From Loripinus fragilis (taxonomy: Eukaryota > Mollusca > Bivalvia > Lucinida > Lucinidae), in contig OZ026525.1 of NCBI GenBank assembly GCA_964019695.1, positions 92,971,779 through 93,035,778 of the forward strand: a stretch of 64,000 bases of DNA, written 5' to 3'. Shown in pieces: positions 1 to 11,395 of this stretch. Under the pieces are notes generated by a model, which saw only the letters and a list, made by a program, of their open reading frames with translations, was not told where the DNA came from and ran no database searches. The translations under genes and the position numbers were made by a program. How positions within the stretch are numbered: the stretch's first letter is position 1; each line of letters starts with the position of its first letter.

Positions 1-368
1 TTTATATAGATAGCAAAAGATATCTGAAAGTGAAATTAGCATGAACAATTATAGGGATAAAATGACCAAACTCGTATACTTTTAATTTTGAAACTTTAAT
101 TAAAACTTTAAACATTTTAAACTGGAACATTTCAATTCATTGCTATATGGAATGCTATTAAACGTCACAGGAGAAAACCTGACTGCATGTACAAAAGGAA
201 AGGAGCAAATCAGCTGCGAAGTAACTGTGGAGATCAGCACATTTTCCTACTACATAGATTGTACAACATCTCTCAATCCATAATCCCTAATAATGTCCAG
301 CCTCAAACTGTCTACTGTGTTAAATCATGTATACATCTATTGTGACCATTTGTGAATTTGTTGTTATA
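1..368. other. Intronic sequence, nothing recognised
   Basis: AT-rich sequence with no exon, repeat or element that I can identify. By position it lies inside the intron preceding the GTF2H3 exon at 14440. Confidence 0.5.
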
Positions 369-3300
369 GGAATGTAATTGGATTTACTCAGCAAGACTAG
401 GGTTATGGAATGTCATTGGATTTACTCAGCAAGACTAAGGTTGAGGAATGTCATTGGATTTACTAAGCAAGACTAAGGTTGAGGAATGTCATTGGATTTA
501 CTCAGCAAGACTAGGGTTATGGAATGTCATTGGATTTACTCAGCAAGACTAAGGTTGAGGAATGTCATTGGATTTACTCAGCAAGACTAAGGTTATGGAA
601 TGTCATTGGATTTACTCAGCAAGACTAGGGTTATGGAATGTCATTGGATTTACTCAGCAGGACTAAGGTTATGGAATGACATTGGATTTACTCAGCAAAA
701 CTAAGGTTATGGAATGACATTGGATTTACTCAGCAGGACTAGGGTTATGGAATGTCATTGGATTTACTCAGCAGGACTAAGGTTATGGAATGTCATTGGA
801 TTTACTCAGCAAGACTAAGGTTATGGAATGTCTTTGGATTTTTCAGCAAGACTAAGGTTATGGAATGTCATTGGATTTACTCAGCAGGACTAAGGTTGAG
901 GAATGTCATTGGATTTTTCAGCAAGACTAAGGTTATGGAATGTCATTGGATTTACTCAGCAGGACTAGGGTTATGGAATGTCATTGGATTTACTCAGCAG
1001 GACTAAGGTTATGGAATGACATTGGATTTACTCAGCAAGACTAAGGTTATGGAATGACATTGGATTTACTCAGCAGGACTAGGGTTATGGAATGTCATTG
1101 GATTTACTCAGCTAGACTAAGGTTATGGAATGTCATTGGATTTACTCAGCAAGACTAAGGTTATGGAATGTCATTGGATTTTTCAGCAAGACTAAGGTTA
1201 TGGAATGTCATTGGATTTACTCAGCAGGACTAAGGTTGAGGAATGTCATTGGATTTACTCAGCAGGACTAAGGTTATGGAATGACATTGGATTTACTCAG
1301 CAAGACTAAGGTTATGGAATGACATTGGATTTACTCAGCAGGACTAGGGTTATGGAATGTCATTGGATTTACTCAGCTGGACTAAGGCTATGGAATGTCA
1401 TTGGATTTACTCAGCAGGACTAAGGTTGAGGAATGTCATTGGATTTACTCAGCAAGATTAAGGTTATGGAATGTCGTTACTCAGCAGGACTAAGGTTGAG
1501 GAATGTCATTGGATTTTTCAGCAAGACTAAGGTTATGGAATGTCATTGGATTTACTCAGCAGGACTAAGGTTGGGGAATGTCATTGGATTTACTCAGCAA
1601 GACTAAGGTTATGGAATGACATTGGATTTACTCAGCAGGAATAAGGCTATGGAATGTCATTGGATTTACTCAGCAGGACTAAGGTTGTGGAATGTCATTG
1701 GATTTACTCAGCAGGACTAAGGTTGAGGAATGTCATTGGATTTACTCAGCAAGACTAAGGTTATGGAATGTCATTGGATTTACTCAGCAGGACTTAGGTT
1801 GAGGAATGTCATTGGATTTACTCAGCAAGACTAAGGTTATGGAATGTCATTGGATTTACTCAGCAGGACTAAGGTTAAGGAATGTCATTGGATTTTTCAG
1901 CAAGACTAAGGTTATGGAATGTCATTTGATTTACTCAGCAGGACTAAGGTTGGGGAATGTCATTGGATTTACTCAGCAAGACTAAGGTTATGGCATGACA
2001 TTGGATTTACTCAGCAGGAATAAGGCTATGGAATGTCATTGGATTTACTCAGCAGGACTAAGGTTATGAAATGTCATTGGATTTACTCAGCAGGACTAAG
2101 GTTGAGGAATGTCATTGGATTTACTCAGCAGGACTAAGGTTGAGGAATGTCATTGGATTTGCTCAGCAGGACTAAGGTTGAGGAATGTCATTGGATATAC
2201 TCAGCAGGACTAAGGTTATGAAATGTCATTGGATTCACTCAGCAGGACTAAGGTTATGGAATGTCATTGGATTTACTCAGCAGGACTAAGGTTATGGAAT
2301 GTCATTGGATTTACTCAGCAAGACTAAGGTTATGGAATGACATTGGATTTACTCAGCAAGACTAAGGTTATGTAATGTCATTGGATTCACTCAGCAGGAC
2401 TAAGGTTGAGGAATGTCATTGGAATCACTCAGCAAGACTAGGGTTATGGAATGTCATTGGATTTACTCAGCAGGACTAAGGTTATGGAATGTCATTGGAT
2501 TTACTCAGCAAGACTAAGGTTATGGAATGACATTGGATTTACTCAGCAGGAATAAGGCTATGGAATGTCATTGGATTAACTCAGCAGGACTAAGGTTATG
2601 GAATGTCATTGGATTTACTCAGCAGGACTAAGGTTGAGGAATGACATTGGATTTACTCAGCAAGACTAAGGTTATGGAATGTCATTGGATTTACTCAGCA
2701 GGACTAAGGTTGAGGAATGTCATTGGATTTACTCAGCAAGACTAAGGTTATGGAATGTCATTGGATTTACTCAGCAGGACTAAGGTTGAGGAATGTCATT
2801 GGATTTTTCAGCAAGACTAAGGTTATGGAATGTCATTGGATTTACTCAGCAGGACTAAGGTTGGGGAATGTCATTGGATTTACTCAGCAAGACTAAGGTT
2901 ATGGAATGACATTGGATTTACTCAGCAGGAATAAGGCTATGGAATGTCATTGGATTTACTCAGCAGGACTAAGGTTATGAAATGTCATTGGATTTACTCA
3001 GCAGGACTAAGGTTGAGGAATGTCATTGGATTTACTCAGCAGGACTAAGGTTGAGGAATGTCATTGGATTTGCTCAGCAGAACTAAGGTTGAGGAATGTC
3101 ATTGGATATACTCAGCAGGACTAAGGTTATGAAATGTCATTGGATTCACTCAGCAGGACTAAGGTTATGGAATGTCATTGGATTTACTCAGCAGGACTAA
3201 GGTTGAGGAATGTCATTGGATTTACTCAGCAGGACTAAGGTTATGAAATGTCATTGGATTTACTCAGCAGAACTAAGGTTATGAAATGTCATTGGATTTA

Positions 3301-3432
3301 CTCAGCAGGACTTAAGTTATTGAATGTAATTGGATTTACTTAGCGAAACTAAGGTTATGAAATGTCATTAGAATAACTCAGCAGGACTAAGGTTATGAAA
3401 TGTAATTGGATTTACTCAGCAGGACTGAGGTT
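369..3432. repeat. 38-bp minisatellite array, first block
   Basis: Head-to-tail repeats with a 38-bp period. The unit runs GGAATGTCATTGGATTTACT followed by CAGCAGGACTAAGGTTAT. Successive unit starts are 38 bases apart (for example 407 and 445). Some units are 36 bp because ACTCAGC is shortened to TTCAGC. Variants alternate between GGTTAT and GGTTGAG at the unit end and between CAAGACT and CAGGACT, and longer multi-unit patterns recur (compare about 1500-2060 with about 2740-3030), which suggests higher-order duplication. Since 38 is not a multiple of 3, open frames here (for example 752-1006) are by-products of repetition and not genes. Confidence 0.97.
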
Positions 3433-3597
3433 GTTATTGTTGTGTTTGTGTTTAAAGTCCCACCAACAGCTAAGGTCATATGGAGACGGGGCCACAGCTT
3501 AAAGTCTCATCAGACAGACTGATGAAGCTGGGCATCCAACCTGCGACCCCTGGTTTCCAATGCAAGCGGTTTATCCACTACACCACAGTGGCTCCTA
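3433..3597 (-). mobile_element. tRNA-derived SINE (SINE-D) inserted in the minisatellite
   Basis: Read on the minus strand the element begins GGAGCCACTGTGGTGTAGTG, a tRNA-like A box, and carries a B-box-like GGTCGCAGGTTGGATGCC about 50 bp downstream. It ends in an A-rich tail at the low-coordinate side. A 13-bp direct repeat, CAGGACTGAGGTT, flanks it exactly at 3420-3432 and 3598-3610. This is target-site duplication within a minisatellite unit. It is non-coding and depends on a LINE in trans. Confidence 0.88.
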
Positions 3598-4595
3598 CAG
3601 GACTGAGGTTATGAAATCTCATTAGATTTACTCAGCAAGACTTTGGTTATGAAAACGTCGTTGGATTTTCTCAGACTAAGGTTATGTAATGTCATTGGAT
3701 TTACTTAGCAAAAGTAGGGTTATGAAATGCCATTGGATTTACTCAGCAAGACTTAGGTTATTGAATGTCATTGGATTTACTTAGCGGGCCTAAGGTTATG
3801 GAATATAATTAGATTTACTTAGCAAAACTTAGGTTATGGAATGTCATTGGATTTACATTTGTTCATTCAGCAGGACTTAGGTTATGGAATGACATTTGTT
3901 TATTCAGCAGGATTCAGGTTATGGAATGACATTTGTTCTTGCAGCAGGACTAAGGTTATGGAATGACATTTGTTCTTTCAGCAGGACTGAGGTTATGGAA
4001 TGACATTTTTTCTTTCAGCAGGACTAAGGTTATGAAATCGTTTTGTTCATTCAGCAGGACTAAGTTTATGGAATGACATTTTGCTCATTCAGCAGGACTA
4101 AGGTTATGGAATGACATTTTGTTAATTCAGCAGGACTATGGTTATGGAATGACATTTTGGTCATTCAGCAGGACTAAGGTTGTGGAATGTCATTTTTCTT
4201 CATTCAGCAGGACTGAGGTTATGGAATGTCTTTTTGTTCATTCAGCAGGACTAAGGTTATGGAATGACATTTTGTTCATTAATCAGGACTGAGGTTATGG
4301 AATGTCATTTTGTTCATTCAGCAGGACTTAGGTTATGGAATGTAATTTTGTTCATTCAGCTGGACTAAGGTTACGGAATGACATTATGTTTATTCAGCAG
4401 GACTTATTTTATGGAATGCTGTTTGAATGGCATTTGATTCATTTGATTCATTTGATTCATTCAGCAAGACTTAGCTAATGAAATGTCATTTGATTCAATT
4501 TATGGAATGTAATTTGGTTTATCCAGCAGGAGTAAGGTTATGGGATGTCATTGGATTCATTCAGCAGGACTTGGGTTATGAAATGTCATTAGAAT
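3598..4595. repeat. 38-bp minisatellite array, diverged second block
   Basis: Continuation of the same array beyond the SINE. From about 3830 the units switch to a subfamily in which GACATTTTGTTCATTCAG replaces GTCATTGGATTTACTCAG while the AGGACTAAGGTTATGGAAT half is kept. Units decay progressively towards 4595, which suggests that this side is the older edge and that homogenisation is strongest in the first block. Confidence 0.93.
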
Positions 4596-4802
4596 CCAAA
4601 CTGGGTGCAAAGATTACTAGTAGAGGACAAAAATTGCCGCTAGCAAGAAAAGAGAATGATATAGATAAACACCCTTTCTCAGGCATCAGACTGTGCAGGT
4701 GTAAAAGCTGATCGGGAACTTTTTAAACATGTTAGGGTACCTTTTTACATGGTACAGCTGATATTGAATAGTATTGATTATTGAAAATCACAACAAGACT
4801 TT

Positions 4803-5003
4803 CATTAACCCTTATCCCGCCATTATTTTTTGGCATAAAAATGCTGTCTGCTTTTTACATCCGCTGCAGATATCCAAGTGCACATCAGACTAGATTTTTG
4901 TATATAAGCAAACAATATTTGATCTGGGCCCATAGTGTTTGCAATTCACATAAGCAGATGAGAGTGCAGATGACAAAAGTCTAAACTGGCACGCTTAGGG
5001 CTA
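4803..5003. repeat. PAL-8 palindromic repeat
   Basis: Bounded by TTAACCCTTATCCCGCC and the inverted, diverged match near 4985-5003. The centre has GGGCCCATAGTGTTTGCAATT. The same layout recurs at 5222-5460 and 7790-8012. It is non-coding and MITE-like. Confidence 0.6.
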
Positions 5004-5221
5004 AACAATTTAAATAATGGGTTAACTTTTTTTTCTCATGACTCAATGAAAAAATACATTTTGGGTATAATAAATAGCAACATCTCACAGAGATGGTTCT
5101 TTTTCGATGCTTCATGCAATATAATGTGCCTTTTCTGTAGAAATAAAATAAGATAAACATGATAAAGTCTGTCTCATCTGGTGGCTTTTTGGAATATTCC
5201 ATTTTTAATTTAGCGCTTGTT

Positions 5222-5460
5222 CATTTCCATTATCACACGCCATTCATGACAATGCCGTCTGCTTTCTCTTCTGCTGATATATACTTCCGCAGCTCTCATT
5301 GCAAACAGTATGAACCCTGATCAGACTGCTCCCTTTTGAGCAGTCTGATCAGAGTTCATAATGCTTGCTCCCATGATAACAGTATTCAGGAGTGTATTTG
5401 AATATATGCAGCAGACATTGAAAGCAGACGACATTTTCCAGGACAAAAGTTTACTGTAAG
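5222..5460. repeat. PAL-8 palindromic repeat
   Basis: The inner palindrome is clear: CCTGATCAGACTGCTC at about 5318 faces GAGCAGTCTGATCAG at about 5338. Flanking arms pair GCAAACAGTATGAACC with GTTCATAATGCTTGC. Confidence 0.7.
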
Positions 5461-5527
5461 TATTTGGCGAAAATCAATCCAAAAAGAAGTTCCTGATCAG
5501 ACTGTCATTTCAGCCAACTGATCTGCC

Positions 5528-5745
5528 TAGCTCTTCCCTTGCTAGCAGAGACTTTTGTCGTCTGCTGATAACCTTTGCAAACAGTTTGTACCCAGATCAG
5601 AACCGACAGATCGTCCGTAAATCCTGATCTGGATCCAAATCAGTGTTCCTGAAATATTTTTTTAAAATGTTAATCATGAAAAAGAAAAATCAGCAGACGA
5701 CAGCCAAAGCATGAAAAATTACCCAGCATGCAAAGCCTTAAGACA
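5528..5745. repeat. PAL-2 palindromic MITE-like element
   Basis: The outer arms are GTCGTCTGCTGATAACC at the left and TCAGCAGACGAC at about 5690 at the right. The inner arms are ACCCAGATCAG and CTGATCTGGATCC. No protein coding. It is the first of a run of four copies before 6640. Confidence 0.75.
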
Positions 5746-5867
5746 AACTACACAGATTTTACCTGATTGAGAAATCAAACTGATTATTGAAAATTTTCTG
5801 CTTAAACTTGTCCATATCTTGTTATGACAGATTCATCTCGGTTGTTGGCAAGCTCCCAGTGAAATGA

Positions 5868-6073
5868 ACAAGCCTACTAGTGTCGTCTGCTGATGATCTT
5901 TGCAAACAGATTGGACCCAGATCAGGCCCAACAAAATGTCGGGCCTGATCTGGATCCAAACTGTTTGACACTCTGATGGTATTCCTGAAGGAATTTTTCG
6001 AAAAAGTTGATATTGAAAAAAATCAGCAGACGACAAAAAACATGAAAAATTACCCAGTAGGCAAAGAGTTAAG
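5868..6073. repeat. PAL-2 palindromic MITE-like element
   Basis: A well preserved copy: GTCGTCTGCTGATGATC at the left, a central CAGGCCCAACA facing TGTCGGGCCTG, and CAGCAGACGACAAAA at the right. The ends carry CTTGC/GCAAAG-type sequence shared by all copies. Confidence 0.8.
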
Positions 6074-6221
6074 CAGATCAGCTGATGAAATGGAATCTTC
6101 CATTTTCTTATATTGGACTAGTCTTCTATGCTTTGTAATATAATTTGTTAATCCTTTTGTTATCAGAATGGCTAACCCCCTTATTGTAGCATTTTGGCCC
6201 CAGAGTCTGAGTGCAATTGCG

Positions 6222-6422
6222 TTTAACATTTTGCATGCTGGGTGATTTTTTATTATTTTTTGTTGTCTGCTGTATTTTTTTGAAAATTAACTTTTTCAAA
6301 AAAACTCTTTCAGGAATACCACCAGGATGTCGATATTCTGGATCCAAATCAAGCTTGACAATTTGTCAATCCTGATCTTGGTCCTAACCGTTTGCAAAGT
6401 TTGTAAGCAGACAGCAAAAGCT
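6222..6422. repeat. PAL-2 element, opposite orientation
   Basis: Here the asymmetric half (GAAAAATTACCCAGCATGC in other copies) appears reverse-complemented at the left as GCATGCTGGGTGATTTTT, and GCAGACAGCAAAAG closes the right end. It abuts the next copy within 5 bp. Confidence 0.75.
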
Positions 6423-6426
6423 AGTT

Positions 6427-6634
6427 AATTAATTCTTTCCTTGCTAGAGGCGTATTTTATTGTCTGCTGATGATCTTTGCAAACAGTTTGGACCCAGATC
6501 AGGCCCAACAGGACATCAGACCTGATCTGGATCCAAGCTGTTTGACACTTGGGTGTTATTTTTTGTTTAAAAAAAGTAATATTTTGCAGAAGACAAAAAA
6601 ATATCATGAAAAATTACCAAGTATGCAAAGAGTT
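6427..6634. repeat. PAL-2 palindromic MITE-like element
   Basis: It runs from TTAATTCTTTCCTTGCTAG to AAGTATGCAAAGAGTTC, with central ATCAGGCCCAACAGGAC and CAGACCTGATCTGGATCC. The right arm (CAGAAGACAAAA) is diverged. Confidence 0.75.
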
Positions 6635-6639
6635 CATAT

Positions 6640-7330
6640 TTAGTTCAGTACTGTGTATAACGACCAGCTTGCTTCCCCTGCTGATCTGGATCAACTCTGT
6701 TTTCAAATATAGAATGGAACTGCTCAGCTTGACAAGGGTCCATATTTAGATCAGAAATGGACGAGCCGGGCGGCCTGTTTATATCTGTTTGGAGCTGTTT
6801 TGCCTTGTCTCAACATGGCAAAGCATGAACATTCTTGTATAATCAGGTTTTTCCTTGTTTAGTCAGATATTGACTTGTTCTGCAGCAAGACACGATGTGT
6901 TTTCGCAAATCTTTCGTCGAATGTTCTTGCGTCACGACAGCTGAAAACTAATATCGATATCATTTGTCAAATATAGATTTTATGGCACCTCAAGATTATT
7001 TCAGTCCTTAAATGACAGATGAAAAACACTTTTGCTGGGGTTTAATGGCCCTTCAGTAAGATTTCATTCATTGTTGGAAGGTACTGCATTTACCTAAACA
7101 TTTGCACATGGGCTTGAGTAAAACAGTGTAAACCCAGATTAGATAGTTCCTGATTAAATCATCTATTTAGGGTCTACAGAGTTTTCTACTCAGTCTATAC
7201 ATTTTACAGACCTTATCAGGATGTCAATTTGAGCTGGTATCCAGCATTAGGTATAGGTGAGAATGTGCAATACAGCAAAGATTGGAACCAGTCCGCACAT
7301 TGCGCAGTCTGATCTGAGTCTAAGTTTTCT
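6640..7330. other. Intronic sequence without recognised features
   Basis: No exon, transposon end or tandem repeat is recognised. Scattered CTGATC/GATCAG words resemble decayed pieces of the palindromic families. Confidence 0.4.
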
Positions 7331-7334
7331 GCCT

Positions 7335-7470
7335 AAAGAAACTTTGGACCCTAGCTGGGCTACCCACAGAGGGACCATCAAAGACTCTGATCAGACTGCG
7401 TGAATGCCCAGGCTGGTCTGAGTCTTCGATGGTCGCACATGCCAACTTGTACCTTTTGCTGGCTACCAGC
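7335..7470. repeat. Hairpin repeat with GGACCATCAAAGACTCTGATCAG core
   Basis: The inverted halves are CCATCAAAGACTCTGATCAG and CTGGTCTGAGTCTTCGATGG, around a short GC-rich loop. A related copy lies at 45320-45450. Confidence 0.6.
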
Positions 7471-7511
7471 TCGTGTCAAGCTGACCCAGATTTAGACCAA
7501 CTCAATAAAGA

Positions 7512-7747
7512 TGGACCTCGAAACGAGAAAACCTGTCTTCGGGGTTTCCAACATAGTGAGATTCAAACCAGTCTGCTCAGCTACAGGGGCTAGCTAGAAA
7601 ATTGAAATTTCGCTTGTAGCAAGTCTAGATATGCTTTTTTTCGAAAAGCGAATAACAAAGGCGCTGATCAGACTGTGCGGATGCGCAGGCTGGTCTGCGC
7701 CTTTGCTGTTCGCAAACCTCCGAGGACAGGTTTTCTCGTGTTGCAGT
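7512..7747. repeat. PAL-3 palindromic MITE-like element
   Basis: Ends are CGAGAAAACCTGTCTTCGG at the left and the inverted CCGAGGACAGGTTTTCTCG at the right. The interior contains GCTAGCTAGAAAATTGAAATT and a GCTGATCAGACTGTGCGGAT segment, both seen in the five other PAL-3 copies. Confidence 0.82.
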
Positions 7748-7789
7748 CCAGATTGTCATGATCTCAAAGATTTTTCTGATAAAGTCAGG

Positions 7790-8012
7790 TTGACCCTTAA
7801 CCTGCCAATCTTAGTCCCCAAAATGTTGTCTGCTTGTATGTCTGCTGCAATGGGCACTTCAGACTAGATTATATCATCGAAGCAAATACAATGAACCCTG
7901 ATCAGACTGCAGTCTGATCTGGGTCCATAATGTTTGCAATACAGCCTTGCTAAGAAGATAAGCAGACAAGAAGAGCAGACGACAAAAGTCATGACTGGCG
8001 GGAAAGGGGTTA
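7790..8012. repeat. PAL-8 palindromic repeat
   Basis: It begins GTTGACCCTTAACCTGCCA and ends GGCGGGAAAGGGGTTAAC, which are inverted. The centre is CCTGATCAGACTGCAGTCTG, and GCAGACGACAAAAGTCATG is shared with PAL-2 arms. Confidence 0.72.
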
Positions 8013-8471
8013 ACCCATCTCATCAGTTAGAAACATCTCATTGAGACAGTATCAAAGAGTTTCCACAACATACATTTTACGTCCCATTGATTTGAACACC
8101 CTTTCAGGTAGGCCAAGAACTGTGTGGTCCGAGACTCAATCCATTTAGGCTTCGGGTTTCCGCATGTCATTTTACTGTGACATCCAGGTGTGTCTTGGAT
8201 AAAATTTCTCTAGTTAAAATTGTTCAGTACTTTACTATTGTTATTGCATGCCACTGGATTTTAAGTTTGCCAATATGTATTATGATATTCATGGTTACCT
8301 CCCTTAGACTGTCTTTTGTAATTGAGCCTCATGAGAAAACCTTCCTTTGTGTATTGCGACCAGGTGGCACTCAAAGGTATACATTGTTACCTTTCTTAGA
8401 CTTCCATGTTACCTCCCTTAGATACCTACTCAGCTACAATGACTAGCTAAAATCTTGAAAATTATAGTAAC
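8013..8471. other. Intronic sequence without recognised features
   Basis: It contains two GTTACCTCCCTTAGA direct repeats (about 8294 and 8410) of a kind seen in dispersed sequence. I see no coding signal. Confidence 0.35.
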
Positions 8472-8473
8472 TA

Positions 8474-9586
8474 TACTCAACTACAAAAGAAACCCATCGG
8501 TCACTTCTCAGGGCACTTATGGAAATCAGAATTAAGAAATGAAAATATATTTATACCATATTCGGTAGCAATCACTTCTGCATCATTTCATTGAATAATG
8601 TAACAGTTTTACTTAAATCTGTCCATGCTATTCGCCAGTGTTTAGACAAGAGGTCATTTTCCAAAGTGACAAGTTTTTCACTTGACAATGAATATCTCGT
8701 TCTCATCTAAATCAGTTCACTTGAGTTAAATTCGTCCAAAAACAGACATGACCCTCTCCTGCAGCAATAACTGCCTCAGAAGGAGGTCGAATCATAAGCA
8801 TGTAACGTCGCACAACGTTCTTGGAATCCGTGCCCATTCGTAATGGAGAGCAACCTGGGGCTGTCGAAGATTCCAAGGTTGCACTGAATGATCCAGGATG
8901 CGTTGCCAGAGCTCATCCCACAGCTGCTCTATCGGATTGAGATCCGAGCTTACTAAACTAACGCGGATTGTTTTGGCTTCTGCACACACGCAATGGCTTC
9001 GCCAGAGAGGGACATACCAGTTATAGGACGAAGTGAACTGATTAAGACTAGAACTAGAGTGAAAACCAATTGTCTGAAACTTGTCATTTTTAGAACTGAC
9101 CCCTTGTCTATATACTGGCATACAGCATGAACAGGTTTAAGTAAAACTGTTACATTATTCAATAATTTGATGCATAATTAATTGTTTAAAGACATAGATC
9201 ACTGTCCAATAGAGATCATTAAAGGATTAACTGATAAGGGACAGTTTCAGTATCTCAGAAAATTGATGGGGCCTCAAGAGGGGACTTACCTGTATACAAC
9301 TCAATTTCATTCACTAAGATAAAGATCAATATTTTATCATAAATTACCTAATCCCTTTATGGGACCACTTTATTGCCCCAGTAAGGAAGTCATAATCACC
9401 TCATTATGACTGTTCTTTTGATCTGACCAGAATGACCCCTGGAGAGAGTCATAATGAGTGGTACCAGTATTATTGCTCAAATATTTATCCCTTTAAGAAT
9501 ATGGTATAAAATATATTTTGATTTCTTAATTAGTTTACCCTAATTGCCCTAAAAAGTGACTGATGGGTTTCTATTGTAGTTGAGTA
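8474..9586 (-). mobile_element. Tc1/mariner-type DNA transposon, degenerate, 90-bp terminal inverted repeats
   Basis: The terminal inverted repeats pair 8474-8563 with 9497-9586 (90 bp each). The outer ends read TACTCAACTACAAAAGAAAC and, on the opposite strand, TACTCAACTACAATAGAAAC; the inner ends share AATATATTT and ACCATATTC. A TA dinucleotide flanks both sides (8472-8473 and 9587-9588), as expected for this superfamily. The interior holds only a C-terminal transposase remnant on the minus strand, so the element is dead. At 1113 bp it is shorter than intact Tc1 elements (about 1.3-1.6 kb). Confidence 0.9.
8735..8952 (-). pseudogene. Tc1-like transposase C-terminal remnant
   Basis: The minus-strand frame 8950-8792 contains SSDLNPIEQLWDELWQRI followed by WARIPRTL. 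This is the stretch around the third catalytic acid of Tc1 transposases (family pattern SPDLNPIEHLWDEL, where the Glu is catalytic). After a stop and a frame change near 8790 the family match resumes as SEAVIAAGEGHV, corresponding to the usual EAVIAARGGHTRY terminus. The N-terminal DNA-binding domain and the first two catalytic aspartates are absent. It cannot encode an active enzyme. Confidence 0.88.
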
Positions 9587-9636
9587 TATAATATTATATA
9601 CTATCTAGACATAAAATACTCAGCACAGCTGGTAAT

Positions 9637-9742
9637 TGTGGGTAATTGAAAATTATTGTCATTATATTTCTCAACCAAAATTTATGTTGTGGGTACTCAA
9701 AAGAACTGTCTTATTGAATCGGTTCTTTTGAACACCCAGAAC
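9637..9742. repeat. PAL-1 hairpin MITE, left half (split by the 9743-12596 insertion)
   Basis: It carries TATTTCTCAACCAAAATTTA and GGGTACTCAAAAGAACTGTC, then ATCGGTTCTTTTGAACACCC, the PAL-1 hairpin. The sequence stops at CAGAACAT where the repeat-rich element begins; its continuation is at 12597. Confidence 0.82.
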
Positions 9743-10171
9743 ATCCCCTGCGAAATCTTGTTCTACAAATTGGAGATGTTCTAGAACTGTTCTAGAACAT
9801 TTAGAACTGTTCTAGAACTGTTCTAAACAGGTAAATATGTTCGTTCTAGAACTCATGTTCTACAACTGTTCTAGAACATTGTTATAGAACAAATCAAACA
9901 CATTCTAGAACTGATTGTCATTCTATAAGCGTTCTTGAAATATTCTAGAACATTTTTAGAACAAATCAAGAACCAGTTAGTTCTACAAATGTTCTAATAA
10001 TATTCTAGAACATTTTTAGAACAAATCAAGAACAAAATAAGTTGACAGAAACTTCTAAAAATGATTCAAATTAAGTTCTATAACATTTGTCTTACTTTTT
10101 AGAACTAAGTTAATTCTACAAATATACTAATAAATTCTAGAACATTTTTGGAACTTCTCAAGAGCAGAAAG

Positions 10172-10516
10172 CATCAGGTAGCTCAGTGGTTGGGCACTTG
10201 CCTCTGGTTCTAGAGGTCCCAGGTTCAATCCCTGCTTGTGGTGAGGAAACTTTCTGTGCCCGAACACGCTTTCTCTGGTGTCATTTGCAGGGATGACAAG
10301 GATAAGTGCATGGTCCTTTGGATCGGGACGTTAACTGGATGTCCCCTTTGAAGGGAAGGTCACCCCTTGTGCAGTTTAAAGAACCCTACGGTAATTTAGA
10401 TATGGTTAATTACTTGTAGGCTTTCATTCTGCAACATGGAGTGTACAAAGTACACTTGCCGATAATACTCGCAAGCGAGGGTCTGGCAGTATATAGAGAA
10501 AGAAAGAAAAAAAAGG
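10172..10516 (+). mobile_element. tRNA-derived SINE (SINE-C) nested in the TTCTAGAAC element
   Basis: The head GGTAGCTCAGTGGTTGGGCA matches a tRNA A box. B-box-like CCAGGTTCAATCCCTG lies about 40 bp later, followed by a body of about 250 bp and an A-rich tail (AGAAAGAAAGAAAAAAAAGG). Satellite words flank both sides, so it is younger than the host element. I could not fix a target duplication. Confidence 0.78.
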
Positions 10517-10644
10517 ACAAAACAAGTAAAAGAAAAATCAAATTAAGTTCTAGAACTCATTTAGTACTTTTATAGAACCAGCAAATTCTAGGAATGTTCT
10601 AAAAAGTTCTAGCACATTTTTAGAACATTTAAAGAGGAAACATG

Positions 10645-10905
10645 TGATAACCAGATGGATGATGGGAAAACATGGCTGCAAGAATTGGAGGGAAAATGTG
10701 GAGGCTCTTCAAAAACATTTGTTTTGGAATTTCTAGATGGCAAACATGATAGTAGTTTTGCCTGAGACAGTGAGTAGACCTGAGAAACAGTTTCTCTAAG
10801 GTTTTAAATGTTGATTAATGGTGGGGTTGTTGTTTGTAAGTTTTTTTAGCAAATGCAAGACAATGATTTGAAATGGGTGGGGTAATACAGGGTGGCATGT
10901 TACCA
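10645..10905. repeat. Direct repeat block, copy 1
   Basis: It includes GGGAAAACATGGCTGCA, TTTCTAGATGGCAAA, GACAGTGAGTAG and GGGTGGGGTAA in the same order as the block at 11148-11395. It is part of the larger TTCTAGAAC element and has no open frame of note. Confidence 0.75.
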
Positions 10906-11147
10906 CAATGAGAAGATGATCATGGCTTAATTACTATAAACAGGGGTTGAGCAGTTAACATCCAATAAGTTTTCCAAAAACTACAATGTTACAGTTTTGC
11001 AATAAATGTTATTTATTTTTCAATTCACTGATAATTCAGGAGAAATATTTTACTGAAATTTACTGAACCAGCAAGTTCTACAAAAGTTAAAAAATGTTCT
11101 AGAACATTTTTAGAACAGTTCTAGAACAAGCATGTCATTATCATTAA

Positions 11148-11395
11148 TTTAACCAGATTGATGTTGGGAAAAACATGGCTGCCATAATTGGAGGGATTAT
11201 GAAGGCTGAGCCCAAAAAGCATGTGTGGCAGTTTCTAGATGGCAAATTGACAGTATTATAGTCTGGGACAGTGAGTAGGCTTGAGACACAGTTTCTTAAG
11301 TTTTAATGTTTATTGTTGCTATAGTTGCTGTTTTTCCATGGTCAAATGCATGACAATGTTTTGAAGTGGGTGGGGTAACAGGGTGGCAATAACTA
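11148..11395. repeat. Direct repeat block, copy 2
   Basis: This is the partner of 10645-10905 (GGGAAAAACATGGCTGC, TTTCTAGATGGCAAA, GACAGTGAGTAGG, GGGTGGGGTAACAGGGTGGC). With its TTCTAGAAC flanks it implies a duplicated module of about 505 bp. Confidence 0.75.

Noticed and set aside
752..1006. Open frame with repeated HWIYSAGLRLWNVIGF-like peptides
   Set aside because: It is a frame through the 38-bp minisatellite; the period is not a multiple of three, so the repeats arise in rotating frames.
369..3432. CRISPR-like regular repeats
   Set aside because: The units are directly adjacent with no unique spacers, and the DNA is animal (spliced genes, SINEs).
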